Positions 40,877 through 49,106 of a stretch of 64,000 nt of DNA are shown here, one piece after another. Numbering within the stretch: the stretch's first letter is position 1; each line of letters begins with the position of its first letter. Source of the stretch: Pedobacter endophyticus (lineage in GTDB: Bacteria; Bacteroidota; Bacteroidia; Sphingobacteriales; Sphingobacteriaceae); the NCBI RefSeq assembly GCF_015679185.1, contig NZ_CP064939.1, positions 1,054,001 through 1,118,000 on the forward strand, in the 5' to 3' direction. The translations under genes were made by a program, and so were the position numbers. The notes beneath the pieces are model-generated. The model searched no databases, was not told the DNA's origin, and worked only from the letters and a program-made list of their open reading frames with translations.

Positions 40877-41458
40877 ATGATCGAAATACTCTTAAAGCAT
40901 ATTGAAGAAAAGGTAAGCCTTACCGCAACTGATAAAGAGATGATCAGTCCTTTTTTTATAAGGAAAAGACTACGCAAGAGGCAGTACTTACTTCAAGAGG
41001 GAGATGTATGCAGGTACCTTTCATTCGTTGCCAAAGGATTACTCAGAAGCTATAATGTTGATGAAAAAGGCGACGAACATATGAGTATTTTTGGCTGGGA
41101 AGGATGGTGGATTTCTGATTTTAACAGTTTCCTTTCTGTAGTACCTGCAATGTTTTATATAGATGCCATTGAAGATTCGGAGGTATTGATGATTTCCAGA
41201 TCTGATTATGATACATTAACGCTCCAAGTTCCTATCATGGACCGCTATTTTAGGATACTGTTTCAAAACAGCCTGGTTACCAAAGAGCGACGTTTAATGA
41301 GCTCTATTACGCACAGTGCGGAAGAAAAGTATATCCAGCTACTTGATTCTAATCCTGAAATCATCAATAAAATACCCCAAAACATGGTAGCATCCTATTT
41401 AGGTATTGCACCCGAAACATTGAGCCGTATTAAGAGAAATCTTACTTACAAAAAATAA
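40877..41458 (+). CDS. Crp/Fnr-family cyclic-nucleotide-binding regulator
   Basis: A 193-residue protein. The N-terminal cNMP-binding barrel shows FIRKRLRKRQYLLQEGDVCR and YLSFVAKGLLRSYNVDEKGD. The C-terminal helix-turn-helix is short, ending in PQNMVASYLGIAPETLSRIK. This compact form is frequent in Bacteroidota and often regulates a divergent neighbour; here that is the PRISE-like reductase. The phosphate-binding Arg of true cAMP sensors is not evident, so the ligand is unknown. Confidence 0.9.
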   Translation: MIEILLKHIEEKVSLTATDKEMISPFFIRKRLRKRQYLLQEGDVCRYLSFVAKGLLRSYNVDEKGDEHMSIFGWEGWWISDFNSFLSVVPAMFYIDAIEDSEVLMISRSDYDTLTLQVPIMDRYFRILFQNSLVTKERRLMSSITHSAEEKYIQLLDSNPEIINKIPQNMVASYLGIAPETLSRIKRNLTYKK

Positions 41459-41905
41459 ATTTGCCTAAATTTCAAGCTAACAGCACTTAAAGCGCAATTT
41501 AAAGATAAAATCAATATTCAACCTCTGGTGATCAGGGCTATAAAAACGCTCTGTACTCTTCCTGGTCTCTATCAAACAGCACGATTGAAGAGAAAAAATA
41601 CCTCGTAGAGATAATTTTTATTGGAAGGTTGATTTATGACAAAGATGGGTATCGAACCACAAATATCAATCCGATTGCAGCGATAACCTTTTTGAAAAAC
41701 AAAGCGTTACAAGGACATAAAAAAGGGGAAAAGTATCTTTAAAAGACTCTTTTCCCCAGCTACGGGTCGCTAACCACACATTTCTCGCAGTCTGATATTG
41801 CTCAAATCGCTCAAATCGCATCACTTTTTGAAAAACTTGAAAATCCTGAAAATGGATCAATTTCATAAATTAAAAACTTTCAAATAATTAAAAAAAGAGA
41901 AGCGA
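41459..41905. other. Gene-free junction region before the recombinase, with a minus-strand terminator
   Basis: 447 bases without a convincing gene. A strong hairpin GGGGAAAAG (41725-41733)/CTTTTCCCC (41749-41757) is followed on the minus strand by a T run (A on plus, 41719-41724). It would end a minus-strand transcript, yet no minus-strand gene precedes it. A tandem GCTCAAATC doublet is at about 41800-41817. Near 41650, GGGTATCGAACC resembles the T-arm of a tRNA read on the minus strand, but the stem does not pair. This could be the left junction of the mobile element, with a decayed gene or tRNA remnant; no attachment site can be defined. Confidence 0.5.
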
Positions 41906-43639
41906 ATGAAAATAGCAGATTTATATATAAGAGTAAGTACGGATGAGCAGGCTGAAAAAGGCTACTCGTTGAACCTACAAAAACACATACTTGAAAAGTA
42001 TTGCGAGCTAAATAAAATTAATATCAGACAGATCATAATAGAAGATTTCTCCGCAAAAACCTTCAATCGCCCCGAGTGGAACAAGTTCTTAGCATTCTTA
42101 AAAAGAAATAAAAAAGAGTCCGACCTTTTACTATTTACAAGATGGGACAGATTTAGTAGGAATACAAGTGATGCATACCAAACTATAGCCGTATTGAAAA
42201 AATTAGGCATAGAGGCTCAAGCTGTTGAACAACCCTTAAATCTCAATGTGCCAGAGAACAAATTAATGCTTGCTATCTATCTTACAATGCCAGAAATCGA
42301 AAATGATCGCAAGGGACTTAGTACTCAAGCAGGCTTAAGAAGAGCGAAAAAAGAAGGTAGATGGACAGGGCCTGCCCCTTTAGGCTATATAAACAAAACA
42401 ACCGAGGAGGGGAAAAAGTATATGGCAATAAAAGAACCAGAAGCATCTATAGTGAAATGGATTTTTTATTGCTTGGAAAATTACGACTTTGCTCCAGAAA
42501 ACGTATTGCATATAGCAAATAAAAAAGGCTTGGTTTGCAGCAAAAGTAACTTTTATTGCATAATCAATAACCCAATGTATTGTGGTAAAGTTAGTGTCCC
42601 GAGATACCAAAATGAAGAAGCCTATTATGTAATTGGAAGACATCAGCCACTCATTACAGAGGAACAATTTGATAGTATTCAAAAAAAACTGAAAATAAAA
42701 TCAAAATCTCATGGCATTGGAATCCTAGAACCGGAGCAACTACTAATGCGTGGATTTTTATATTGCAGTAAATGCAATATAAAGCTAACCGCCAGCGCTC
42801 CAGGAGGAAGAAAACCAAGAACTTATTATTACCATTGTACCTCCAAATGCGGTCTGAGATTCAGAGCTAATTTTGCTAATGAAAAGTTTATTGAACAGAT
42901 CCAAAATGTTTTTGTAGATAAGGAAGTGATAAGACTTTTCATCAAAATGATGATCAAGGCACATACCAGTCAGGTAGGTCCAATACCCGAAAAAAGAAAA
43001 CAGCTGTTGTCCGAGATAAAAGCAGTAAACAGAAAAGCCATTAAGGCTAGAGAATTAATGCTTGAAAAACAATTAGAAATTGATGAATATGAGCTAATAA
43101 AAAATTCCATTAACAGAAAGATCAGGCATCTTGAATTTGAGCTGGATGAAATAAAAGCAGAGCAAATTTCCTGGAAAAACTTAAAGGCCGTATCAAAATC
43201 CGCCCTTCAATCATTTTCTAAATTAAGCGGCCTTTTCGCAGACGCAAATATAGGCGGGAAGAGACTGTTAATTTCGACTATCATAAAACCTAAATTAATA
43301 TCTGACGGAAAAGAGTTTCACTCAAATCAATTTAACGAAGTTGTTCAGATTCTGATATACATTAATACTTTAATTAGAAAGAACTATACAAAAGATTGTC
43401 AGGAACCTACAATCATAATCAACAGCTCATTTGTTTCAAAACTCAAAGCTATCGGAGATTTACTCATAACAGTACCAGAATTTAACGGTTACGCTGAGTT
43501 GATAAAAGAGAAGCGAGAGCTCCAAAATCTAGAACCCAAAACAAATATAAAAAAAGCGAAAATTAGAAAGAAAAGACTGGCAAGGAAAATAATTATTAGA
43601 AAATGGTTAATGGAAAGTTCAGAATTTATGGAAGAATAA
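41906..43639 (+). CDS. Large serine recombinase (site-specific integrase)
   Basis: A 577-residue protein. The resolvase catalytic domain (about 1-150) starts MKIADLYIRVSTDEQAEKGY with the nucleophile Ser11, and has LLLFTRWDRFSRNTSDAY. A recombinase domain follows (about 155-270, RRAKKEGRWTGPAPLGYINK). Then come a zinc ribbon (FLYCSKCNIKL with YHCTSKCGLRF) and a long coiled-coil C-terminal region. Large serine recombinases integrate and excise elements at short attachment sites without a repeat array. It lies at the edge of the conjugative gene block, so it is most likely the integrase of that element. Confidence 0.93.
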   Translation: MKIADLYIRVSTDEQAEKGYSLNLQKHILEKYCELNKINIRQIIIEDFSAKTFNRPEWNKFLAFLKRNKKESDLLLFTRWDRFSRNTSDAYQTIAVLKKLGIEAQAVEQPLNLNVPENKLMLAIYLTMPEIENDRKGLSTQAGLRRAKKEGRWTGPAPLGYINKTTEEGKKYMAIKEPEASIVKWIFYCLENYDFAPENVLHIANKKGLVCSKSNFYCIINNPMYCGKVSVPRYQNEEAYYVIGRHQPLITEEQFDSIQKKLKIKSKSHGIGILEPEQLLMRGFLYCSKCNIKLTASAPGGRKPRTYYYHCTSKCGLRFRANFANEKFIEQIQNVFVDKEVIRLFIKMMIKAHTSQVGPIPEKRKQLLSEIKAVNRKAIKARELMLEKQLEIDEYELIKNSINRKIRHLEFELDEIKAEQISWKNLKAVSKSALQSFSKLSGLFADANIGGKRLLISTIIKPKLISDGKEFHSNQFNEVVQILIYINTLIRKNYTKDCQEPTIIINSSFVSKLKAIGDLLITVPEFNGYAELIKEKRELQNLEPKTNIKKAKIRKKRLARKIIIRKWLMESSEFMEE

Positions 43640-44020
43640 ATGAAAATTCTTTTTTCACTTCTCTTCCGTCTTTGACAACCAGTTTTGTCAATTATTCCAA
43701 AAAAGAGTATACCAATATCTATTGATTCGCCTTGGTTGCATACGATAGTTGGAGTTTTACCACAACCTAGTACGGCGGTCTGTGCATTCAAAAGCACTAT
43801 AATCATTCCCTAGCAACCCTGCACATACAGCGGCTATCAATATGTGGAGAACTGTTTGATATGCTATCTATAAACCCATTTATCAACTGCCATATTACGT
43901 CGTTCTTTTTTATTCTAAAACTAAGCTAATTTTCTTTCTGGTTTTAGCCATAATTAGATTTTTAAACTAATTAAAACCTCAAGATTTCAGTATGTCTGTC
44001 TCATTGCAGCTATCTGGCCT
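43640..44020. other. Non-coding stretch between recombinase and HipA-like genes
   Basis: About 380 bases with no supported gene on either strand. A short imperfect hairpin (GACAACCAGTTTTGTC) about 35 bases after the recombinase stop may be a weak terminator. Short open frames show no protein-like composition. Confidence 0.6.
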
Positions 44021-44062
44021 AAAAATAAAAAATCCGCAAAAACCAAAATGGCCATGCGGATT
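44021..44062 (-). terminator. Terminator of the HipA-like operon
   Basis: On the minus strand, AATCCGCA (44062-44055) pairs with TGCGGATT (44038-44031) around a 16-base loop, followed by a TTTTATTTTT tract. It lies 24 bases after the HipA N-domain gene stop. Confidence 0.8.
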
Positions 44063-44085
44063 GTTAAATGTTATAGGCTTAATTA

Positions 44086-44490
44086 TTAATAAACCAAATC
44101 CAGTTCATATGGATTTGAAATCGTCTTTTTCCCAAAACGCTTTAAAAGCTCCAGTTCATCTGTAGCATTAATATGCTCTTTTTCTATAATCTCTTTCACC
44201 GCCGGCTGCTTTAAACCCGGAATCCTGGTTTGGAAGAATGGCCACAAGACTTCGTTCTGATAGACTTTATCCAATTGCGAAAAACCAGCTATGTGATTAT
44301 ATTCATTTTTATGTTTTTTAAACTCTTCGGAATATTTAAATTCCCATATGCCTTTTTCACAATGCAATGTTCCAATTACCAATTTGTTAACTTTAAGTTC
44401 AAATGTGGCATTGGCATTCTCTGGGAGATGAACTTCTAATTCATTCTCCTCCCCTGATTTCGAAAAAAAGCGTTTTAAATAATTTAACAT
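44086..44490 (-). CDS. HipA N-terminal-domain protein (HipS-like), stand-alone
   Basis: A 134-residue protein. The part after residue 28 follows the HipA N-terminal domain: FELKVNKLVIGTLHCEKGIW, EFKYSEEFKK, FFQTRIPGLKQPAVK and the closing LLKRFGKKTI. In full-length HipA this small beta-rich domain precedes the kinase on the same chain; in HipBST systems it is a separate protein (HipS) that acts as antitoxin. Here it is a separate gene, starting one base after the stop of the kinase gene, so it is downstream of the kinase. A short basic N-terminal tail (MLNYLKRFFSKSGEE) may bind membrane or nucleic acid. Confidence 0.82.
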   Translation of the reverse strand: MLNYLKRFFSKSGEENELEVHLPENANATFELKVNKLVIGTLHCEKGIWEFKYSEEFKKHKNEYNHIAGFSQLDKVYQNEVLWPFFQTRIPGLKQPAVKEIIEKEHINATDELELLKRFGKKTISNPYELDLVY

Positions 44491-44491
44491 A

Positions 44492-45502
44492 TTAAATCCC
44501 CCTTACTTTTTTAAATCGTTGTTGTACAATATACTCAATTAATTCGCATCTCTCACTGATAAAGAATCCAAAAAAATTCTTCCTCAGCATCTCAATTACT
44601 TTTTTTTCATTATCGACAGAGGCCATATCTGCTATAATAACGCGAAATTCATCCTTATAGTTTTTAAGATAGCTTATAAGGCCGAAATGATTTATTTCAC
44701 TGTTACCGTCAATACTGATCCGCGGACACGCATTTTCAATATAGTGCTCAATTTTCTTCCCCCCGGAATTCATCGCCCGAAGATTGTTTACCATAAAATC
44801 ATCCCTTCTGTTCCAAAGAAACCCCCTTGCAGAATCATAAAATGGCGCAAATCTGGGAACCTCACTGATCTTTTTGATATTGGTAATTACCCCCCAGTTA
44901 TAAAAATGTCGATCGTTATTTCCTGCAATTGCATCAAATGTTATCATTTTGACAAGCTCTCTTATCAGATTGTTACAATGGGAACCAAACTTTGCAGCCA
45001 TTGCCTTTTCGATAAATTGAAAAGTAAAAAGTTCTCTGGAAGTTGCCCTATCATTTGCTATTTCCTCAGCGAAAGTCATATCCTCCAAGTATTCCCCGGA
45101 AATTTCAGCTCCGTGAACCAGTGCCTCATTATTTTTCAGGAAAAACCTGCTTAGAAACCTGATCTGTCCATTGATTTTGTAGAGGGCTACCTCATTCATC
45201 TCCAGTCCCAACTGTACGCCTATACAGTTGATCATGTATTCTATTACAGATTCATGGGGATACCACTTTTCTGCTGTCTTTGCAATATAAGGAATCCAGG
45301 TCTTCGTATTACGCCGATGAATTCCACTATCGGGATGATAGGTATAAAGCCGTATAAATTGCTTGGGTGCATCTCCATCTAGAGGTCTGTTGTCTACTAT
45401 ATAATCTTTTTCCCTAATGACCGGAATATCGTCCTCATTGAGCAATAAACCTGAACATTTCATGGAACGTTCTTTTCTTAATTTATCGAGAGATGTGAAC
45501 AC
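44492..45502 (-). CDS. HipA-like serine/threonine kinase (C-domain only)
   Basis: A 336-residue protein (or 323 if it starts at Met14, MKCSGLLLNEDD). The HipA-like kinase core is clear: catalytic loop GNNDRHFYNW at residues 194-203 (Asp197, Asn202), metal-binding YDSARG at 222-227 (Asp223) and a likely ATP-contact Lys in WIPYIAK near 75. The N-subdomain of classical HipA is missing and is instead encoded by the next gene. HipA toxins phosphorylate glutamyl- or tryptophanyl-tRNA synthetase; a similar stand-alone short form is Helicobacter CtkA. No HipB-type DNA-binding antitoxin gene is adjacent. The target is unknown. Confidence 0.85.
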   Translation of the reverse strand: MFTSLDKLRKERSMKCSGLLLNEDDIPVIREKDYIVDNRPLDGDAPKQFIRLYTYHPDSGIHRRNTKTWIPYIAKTAEKWYPHESVIEYMINCIGVQLGLEMNEVALYKINGQIRFLSRFFLKNNEALVHGAEISGEYLEDMTFAEEIANDRATSRELFTFQFIEKAMAAKFGSHCNNLIRELVKMITFDAIAGNNDRHFYNWGVITNIKKISEVPRFAPFYDSARGFLWNRRDDFMVNNLRAMNSGGKKIEHYIENACPRISIDGNSEINHFGLISYLKNYKDEFRVIIADMASVDNEKKVIEMLRKNFFGFFISERCELIEYIVQQRFKKVRGI

Positions 45503-45522
45503 TAAAAGAAATAATTTATTTA

Positions 45523-45530
45523 CAAATATA
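45523..45530 (-). promoter_or_regulatory. Bacteroidetes -7 box (TATATTTG) before the HipA-like kinase
   Basis: A perfect TAnnTTTG match on the minus strand, 20 bases before the ATG at 45502. A CAA on the plus strand (TTG on minus) occurs at 45555-45557, a somewhat long spacing. Confidence 0.5.
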
Positions 45531-45691
45531 CGGGATAGTTTCTTTTTTTTTTGACAAATAACCTCTTGCGAACAAAAATGACAATCATTGATGAATTAAA
45601 AGCTTCCAAAAGAGCCTCTATGCCTATGCTGATAAAAAAGCTATCTGTTGAGGTGAATGATTTAAAAGATATAGCAGGAATGGGTCGGCTT

Positions 45692-46381
45692 TTATCGGGA
45701 GACCTGACGATCCACTATATTATTATTCAAGTTTGAGCTTACCAGGGTTCCGTCCCTGAATAGCTCAAAACCGGAAATTTTGGCTGTCGTATAAATAGCT
45801 AAACTTTTGGGAGGCCATTCGATACCTTTACCAATACTCTGCCAGTTTACCCCTATATCTGATGGATAATAATCCCAGTTTTCCCAAGCACTTTCTTTTA
45901 TTAGAAGTCCATCAAAGCCCAGTTCTTTGGTCAGATATTCATTTCTGTTCCCTTCCCAATCCGTTCCATAACACAATAAATCTGCTGCTTTATTAAACTC
46001 AGTTATCTGGTCATCTTGGCGGTAATTAAGGTAGTTTTTCGAAACTCCAGCACGCAGTAAAATACTCCGGACGCGAGATGCGTCCAGAGCTTTATCAGCA
46101 TCCAAGATGCTGAAATCCGCATTCAAGGATATTTTGTAGATTTTTGCAAAACCAAGATTACCGAAAGCCTCCTCGCCCATCAACCTTGATTTCTGGAGCA
46201 CAAGATGGCTAAAGAGACAAGCTGCATCTTCGCTTAAAGATGTGTAGAATGCATCTCCAAGTGTGAGCCTGTTCCAGCCAACACCTTTACCGGATTGTAT
46301 ATTTATTTTGTCTCCAATAAGTCCTAAAGAACCATGATAAAGTTCCATAGCCCCTGGATTAAAAACCCTGATATTGTACAT
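45692..46381 (-). CDS. ADP-ribosyltransferase-fold protein (DUF3990-like), copy 2
   Basis: A 229-residue protein. Three blocks fit the ADP-ribosyltransferase (H-Y-E class) pattern found in DUF3990-type proteins: MELYHGSLGLIGDKI (His), LTLGDAFYTSLSEDAA (Tyr) and RNEYLTKELGFDGLLI (Glu). Overall family assignment is my reading of these motifs, not a search result. It is a diverged tandem paralogue of the gene at 46392-47066, which ends 10 bases before this one begins. Both are cytoplasmic, with no export signal, and both lie among the cargo genes of the element. A toxin or host-modifying role is possible but unproven. Confidence 0.7.
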   Translation of the reverse strand: MYNIRVFNPGAMELYHGSLGLIGDKINIQSGKGVGWNRLTLGDAFYTSLSEDAACLFSHLVLQKSRLMGEEAFGNLGFAKIYKISLNADFSILDADKALDASRVRSILLRAGVSKNYLNYRQDDQITEFNKAADLLCYGTDWEGNRNEYLTKELGFDGLLIKESAWENWDYYPSDIGVNWQSIGKGIEWPPKSLAIYTTAKISGFELFRDGTLVSSNLNNNIVDRQVSR

Positions 46382-46391
46382 ATAGTATAAT

Positions 46392-47066
46392 TTAGCGGTC
46401 TAGATTTCCCCCTAATGCTTTAGGCAACTGAATAAGGCCAGACTGTCCGCCATCATGAACACGCTCTACTGAGCAGATTTTTTCTGTATTGTAAATTACA
46501 ACTGTTGCAGGAGCGCTGACACACCAGTTATTCCAGCATCTCTCCCAATTTACGCCGATATGATCTGCTTCAAGATACAAAGGTAGATATGGCTTTTGAA
46601 CAAAGAAGAGTCCATCAAAACCCATTGATCTAGTCAGATACTCCTTAGCATTCATTGACTGAAAACCTCCTATTTCGATGAAATCGACCACAGCTGGAAA
46701 AGAAGCAAGTTCAGAGCGAGTAAGCATATTAATATCTGATATCTGTATCCCTGCATGCTTCATGGCACTCACTGCGGCACCGACATCGAGTTTATCCGTT
46801 TCGCGAAGCAGGTACAAATCTTTTGCTAACGAAACGTTATAGACCTTTCCAGTAAGTGCTTTTTCGGGATCATGCCCTAGATGAAAAAGTTTTTCTCGCA
46901 TCATTACATGGCTGTAGAAAAGGGCTATTTCCTTTGATGTTGTCGTGTAGAAACCGTTACCAAGAGTTAAATCATTTGAACCAATGCCGATATTTGAGCG
47001 AATCTGGATTTGGTTACCATCCAAATGATCGGTACCATGATACAGGGATAAATCCTTTTCAACCAT
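46392..47066 (-). CDS. ADP-ribosyltransferase-fold protein (DUF3990-like), copy 1
   Basis: A 224-residue protein, with DLSLYHGTDHLDGNQIQI (His block), LTLGNGFYTTTSKEIALFYS (Tyr block) and AKEYLTRSMGFDGLFF (Glu block). It shares with its downstream neighbour the late HIGVNWERCWNNW stretch (DIGVNWQSIGKGI in the other) and the order of all motifs, so the two arose by duplication. They have diverged widely, which speaks for an old duplication or different targets. No cognate immunity gene is obvious, although the HipA-like pair follows about 190 bases further downstream in the same direction. Confidence 0.7.
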   Translation of the reverse strand: MVEKDLSLYHGTDHLDGNQIQIRSNIGIGSNDLTLGNGFYTTTSKEIALFYSHVMMREKLFHLGHDPEKALTGKVYNVSLAKDLYLLRETDKLDVGAAVSAMKHAGIQISDINMLTRSELASFPAVVDFIEIGGFQSMNAKEYLTRSMGFDGLFFVQKPYLPLYLEADHIGVNWERCWNNWCVSAPATVVIYNTEKICSVERVHDGGQSGLIQLPKALGGNLDR

Positions 47067-47199
47067 TTTTCACTATTTATTCCAACCATCCATTTATATC
47101 CTGATGTTTATTAGGCTATTAGCTTCAGACCTTTGCCTTGTATTTCTGCTTTACACCCTTCTGCATTTTCCAAACCTGCCGCTTTACTGACCATTGATG

Positions 47200-47448
47200 C
47201 TAGCCATGCTCTTTTGCATATTGTTCAAGTTGTGGCGAAAGATATTCGGATAGCAAAAACTTATGCTTTTTTTGCTCAACAAAAAAAAAGCGCTTCGAAA
47301 TTAGACTTAGAATAGCCGTCATAGTGACCGCATTCAGAATATTAATAAGGCAGATCACAATAAAAAAACTATCAATGGTATTTCTGCTTGGAATGACATA
47401 GTGTTCATCCGCCCATTCAATCTGGCAGTTCTGAAGCCTAATAGCCAT
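47200..47448 (-). CDS. Small hypothetical membrane protein
   Basis: An 82-residue frame (MAIRLQNCQIEWADEHYVIP), with one hydrophobic segment (IDSFFIVICLINILNAVTMT) followed by a basic stretch and a charged tail. A GAGGAA run precedes the ATG. I do not recognise it. It lies in a thinly coded part of the element; the 226 bases between it and the next gene upstream hold nothing I can support. It may be an accessory membrane protein or may not be expressed. Confidence 0.4.
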   Translation of the reverse strand: MAIRLQNCQIEWADEHYVIPSRNTIDSFFIVICLINILNAVTMTAILSLISKRFFFVEQKKHKFLLSEYLSPQLEQYAKEHG

Positions 47449-47674
47449 TTCCTCGACAAAGGATTTTTTTTGGATTTATTTTTTGCTGTTGAATTTACTT
47501 ACTTTATCACAGCCCCAACTGCTTTCAAGCAGCGAGAAAAAGCTCTGAGAGGAGATCAGCCAAACAGCCATGCTCTTTTACTGCGGCGGAATTGCCGAAA
47601 CAATACGTCTTGCCAGTTTGTGTTTACGCCCATAATAGCCTATGGGGGTCTTAATTTCAGTCTGGTCATAATTT

Positions 47675-47875
47675 CTAATACAATTCATCAATGCTAAAAT
47701 CAACTTTTTCACCCTCTATCATGATCGATATCCTGCATTTGACATCCGGCGTGGCCATACTTTCCACATGAAAGTGCTTGCCATTCAATTCGTAAAGCGG
47801 ATGATCTCTCTTAAGGTCAAGGGTGACCCATCCGGTCGCCCGGATGTGGTCTATCTTCGCGAAAAGCTTTCTCAT
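47675..47875 (-). CDS. Small hypothetical protein of the conjugative element
   Basis: A 66-residue protein (MRKLFAKIDHIRATGWVTLD) of mixed charge with beta-strand-like alternation and no signal or membrane segment. It starts 23 bases after the stop of the next gene upstream in the same direction, so it is probably the last gene of the long minus-strand operon. No family recognised. Confidence 0.55.
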   Translation of the reverse strand: MRKLFAKIDHIRATGWVTLDLKRDHPLYELNGKHFHVESMATPDVKCRISIMIEGEKVDFSIDELY

Positions 47876-47898
47876 TGTTCTTTTGCTGTTAAAAGCGA

Positions 47899-48762
47899 TT
47901 ATCTCCCTATTTCCTCGCTTTGGGAAACATCACCACCTCGCTGGTTTTCCCAGGGAAACTGCTCTTCCGTATTGCGGGCATCGATTTCGCTATTTCGGGA
48001 AGTACTTTGTTCAACCGAGGCCCTACTTTCCTTTTGCTCTTCTTTTTTAGGAAAGATTTCATCCTGGCGGATAATAGCCATATTCTTATCATAAACATCA
48101 AGTCCCTTAAACTGGGGATTTGCGGTTACCAGTACAGCAACGGCTTTCTTACCTACCATCATCTCGGCCGGCGCCATATGACCACTTCGCAGCATTTTCA
48201 TCATGCTATCCTTTCCAGTTTCTGAGAGACCCTTGAAAGGATATTTGTCGATAACATCAGATAGCTCGAACTTGAATTCAGGGTAAAACTTTTTCAGGGG
48301 ATGGTTGCCATAGGCATCCTGCACGTCAAGATTGAGCTTGAACCATACTTTTTTCTTTTCCGGGCTTTCACTGTTTTCTGTTTTAGTGTAAACATCACGT
48401 TCCAGTGAATTCCCGTTGAGCAGTTTATATGCCTGCAAGGCTGTGATGCGGTTGTCCCTTTCCAGGTCAAAAACCTGTCTAACCGGGAGAGCGCTCCCGG
48501 CCTTGTTGAGAGTCACCTCATAATCGTTGAGAAAATACATGTCGCTCTGCTTGGAACGGTTGAAATTCAGCATGAATTTTACTTGGTCTGATCCAAAGAC
48601 CGGGTTCTTTTTGGCTTGGGCAGATGTGTAACTTTGCGTTACACCCAAGGTAAAGGCAGGAAGTTCCCTAGAAACTGCGGATTCTAGGACATCGTTGAGC
48701 TTTGTTCCGAAGCCCAGGTAATCCAGGCTCTTTTTTAGGTAATCTAAATTTTGTTCATTCAT
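47899..48762 (-). CDS. Conserved conjugative-element protein, unknown function
   Basis: A 287-residue cytoplasmic protein starting MNEQNLDYLKKSLDYLGFGT. It resembles the DUF3945/DUF4099-type proteins that accompany Bacteroidetes conjugative transposons (opening helices, then a VWFKLNLDVQDAYGNHPLKK beta-rich part and a LKKFYPEFKFELSDVIDKYP block). The last 60 residues are low-complexity and charged (KKEEQKESRASVEQSTSRNS), probably disordered. Function is unknown in the family. It belongs to the operon that continues from the tra genes. Confidence 0.7.
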   Translation of the reverse strand: MNEQNLDYLKKSLDYLGFGTKLNDVLESAVSRELPAFTLGVTQSYTSAQAKKNPVFGSDQVKFMLNFNRSKQSDMYFLNDYEVTLNKAGSALPVRQVFDLERDNRITALQAYKLLNGNSLERDVYTKTENSESPEKKKVWFKLNLDVQDAYGNHPLKKFYPEFKFELSDVIDKYPFKGLSETGKDSMMKMLRSGHMAPAEMMVGKKAVAVLVTANPQFKGLDVYDKNMAIIRQDEIFPKKEEQKESRASVEQSTSRNSEIDARNTEEQFPWENQRGGDVSQSEEIGR

Positions 48763-48777
48763 AATAATAAGTTTTAA

Positions 48778-49095
48778 TTAAAATAAGCTGAGCTGCTGCT
48801 CAGCCTGGGGAGGCTCATAGCCATTTTCTATGGCAAGGTGTTCTCCAAGCGCGACTGCCAGTTCCTGGATCGATCCATATCCGCACCTGGTTAAAAAAGC
48901 AGAAAATAGAAAATGTGACCGGTATCCGGTACCAGGAATGATCTGGGAATCTGAGCGGAATTCCAGGTGCACGACGGTTGGCTCTTTCTCATCAATTCTT
49001 TTGCTGGGCCAGTTGTACACATAGTTTACATTTACATCAAATCCAAATACCAGGATATCGAGATTTGTATCCTGCTTGAAAATTTCTGGAATCAT
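48778..49095 (-). CDS. Hypothetical protein of the conjugative element
   Basis: A 105-residue protein (MIPEIFKQDTNLDILVFGFD) with no signal or membrane segment; its C-terminus ends GYEPPQAEQQLSLF, a QLSLF-type tail that resembles a clamp-binding motif (QxxLF). It is spaced 11 bases after the upstream stop and 15 bases before the next start, in step with the operon. No family recognised; a DNA-replication link through the sliding clamp is only a suggestion from the tail. Confidence 0.55.
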   Translation of the reverse strand: MIPEIFKQDTNLDILVFGFDVNVNYVYNWPSKRIDEKEPTVVHLEFRSDSQIIPGTGYRSHFLFSAFLTRCGYGSIQELAVALGEHLAIENGYEPPQAEQQLSLF

Positions 49096-49106
49096 GGTCT
49101 TAAATT

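Noticed and set aside
41640..41670. tRNA-like T-arm (GGGTATCGAACC on plus)
   Set aside because: The loop resembles a T-loop but the flanking stem does not pair and no acceptor or anticodon arm can be built.
41666..41866. Minus-strand frame of 66 codons before the recombinase
   Set aside because: It runs through the GGGGAAAAG/CTTTTCCCC terminator hairpin and the GCTCAAATC doublet, so it is unlikely to be a gene.
43489..43806. Minus-strand frame of 105 codons at the end of the recombinase
   Set aside because: Half of it is antisense to the recombinase C-terminus and the rest has no recognisable domain.
45551..45736. Plus-strand frame of 61 codons between the kinase and the ART-fold gene
   Set aside because: It begins opposite the kinase promoter and overlaps the 3' end of the ART-fold gene. 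It might be a gene remnant, but there is no support beyond the frame itself.
47401..48225. Plus-strand frames of 98-108 codons opposite small conjugative genes
   Set aside because: They are antisense to the 66- and 287-residue genes and to the 82-residue frame; no ribosome site or family.
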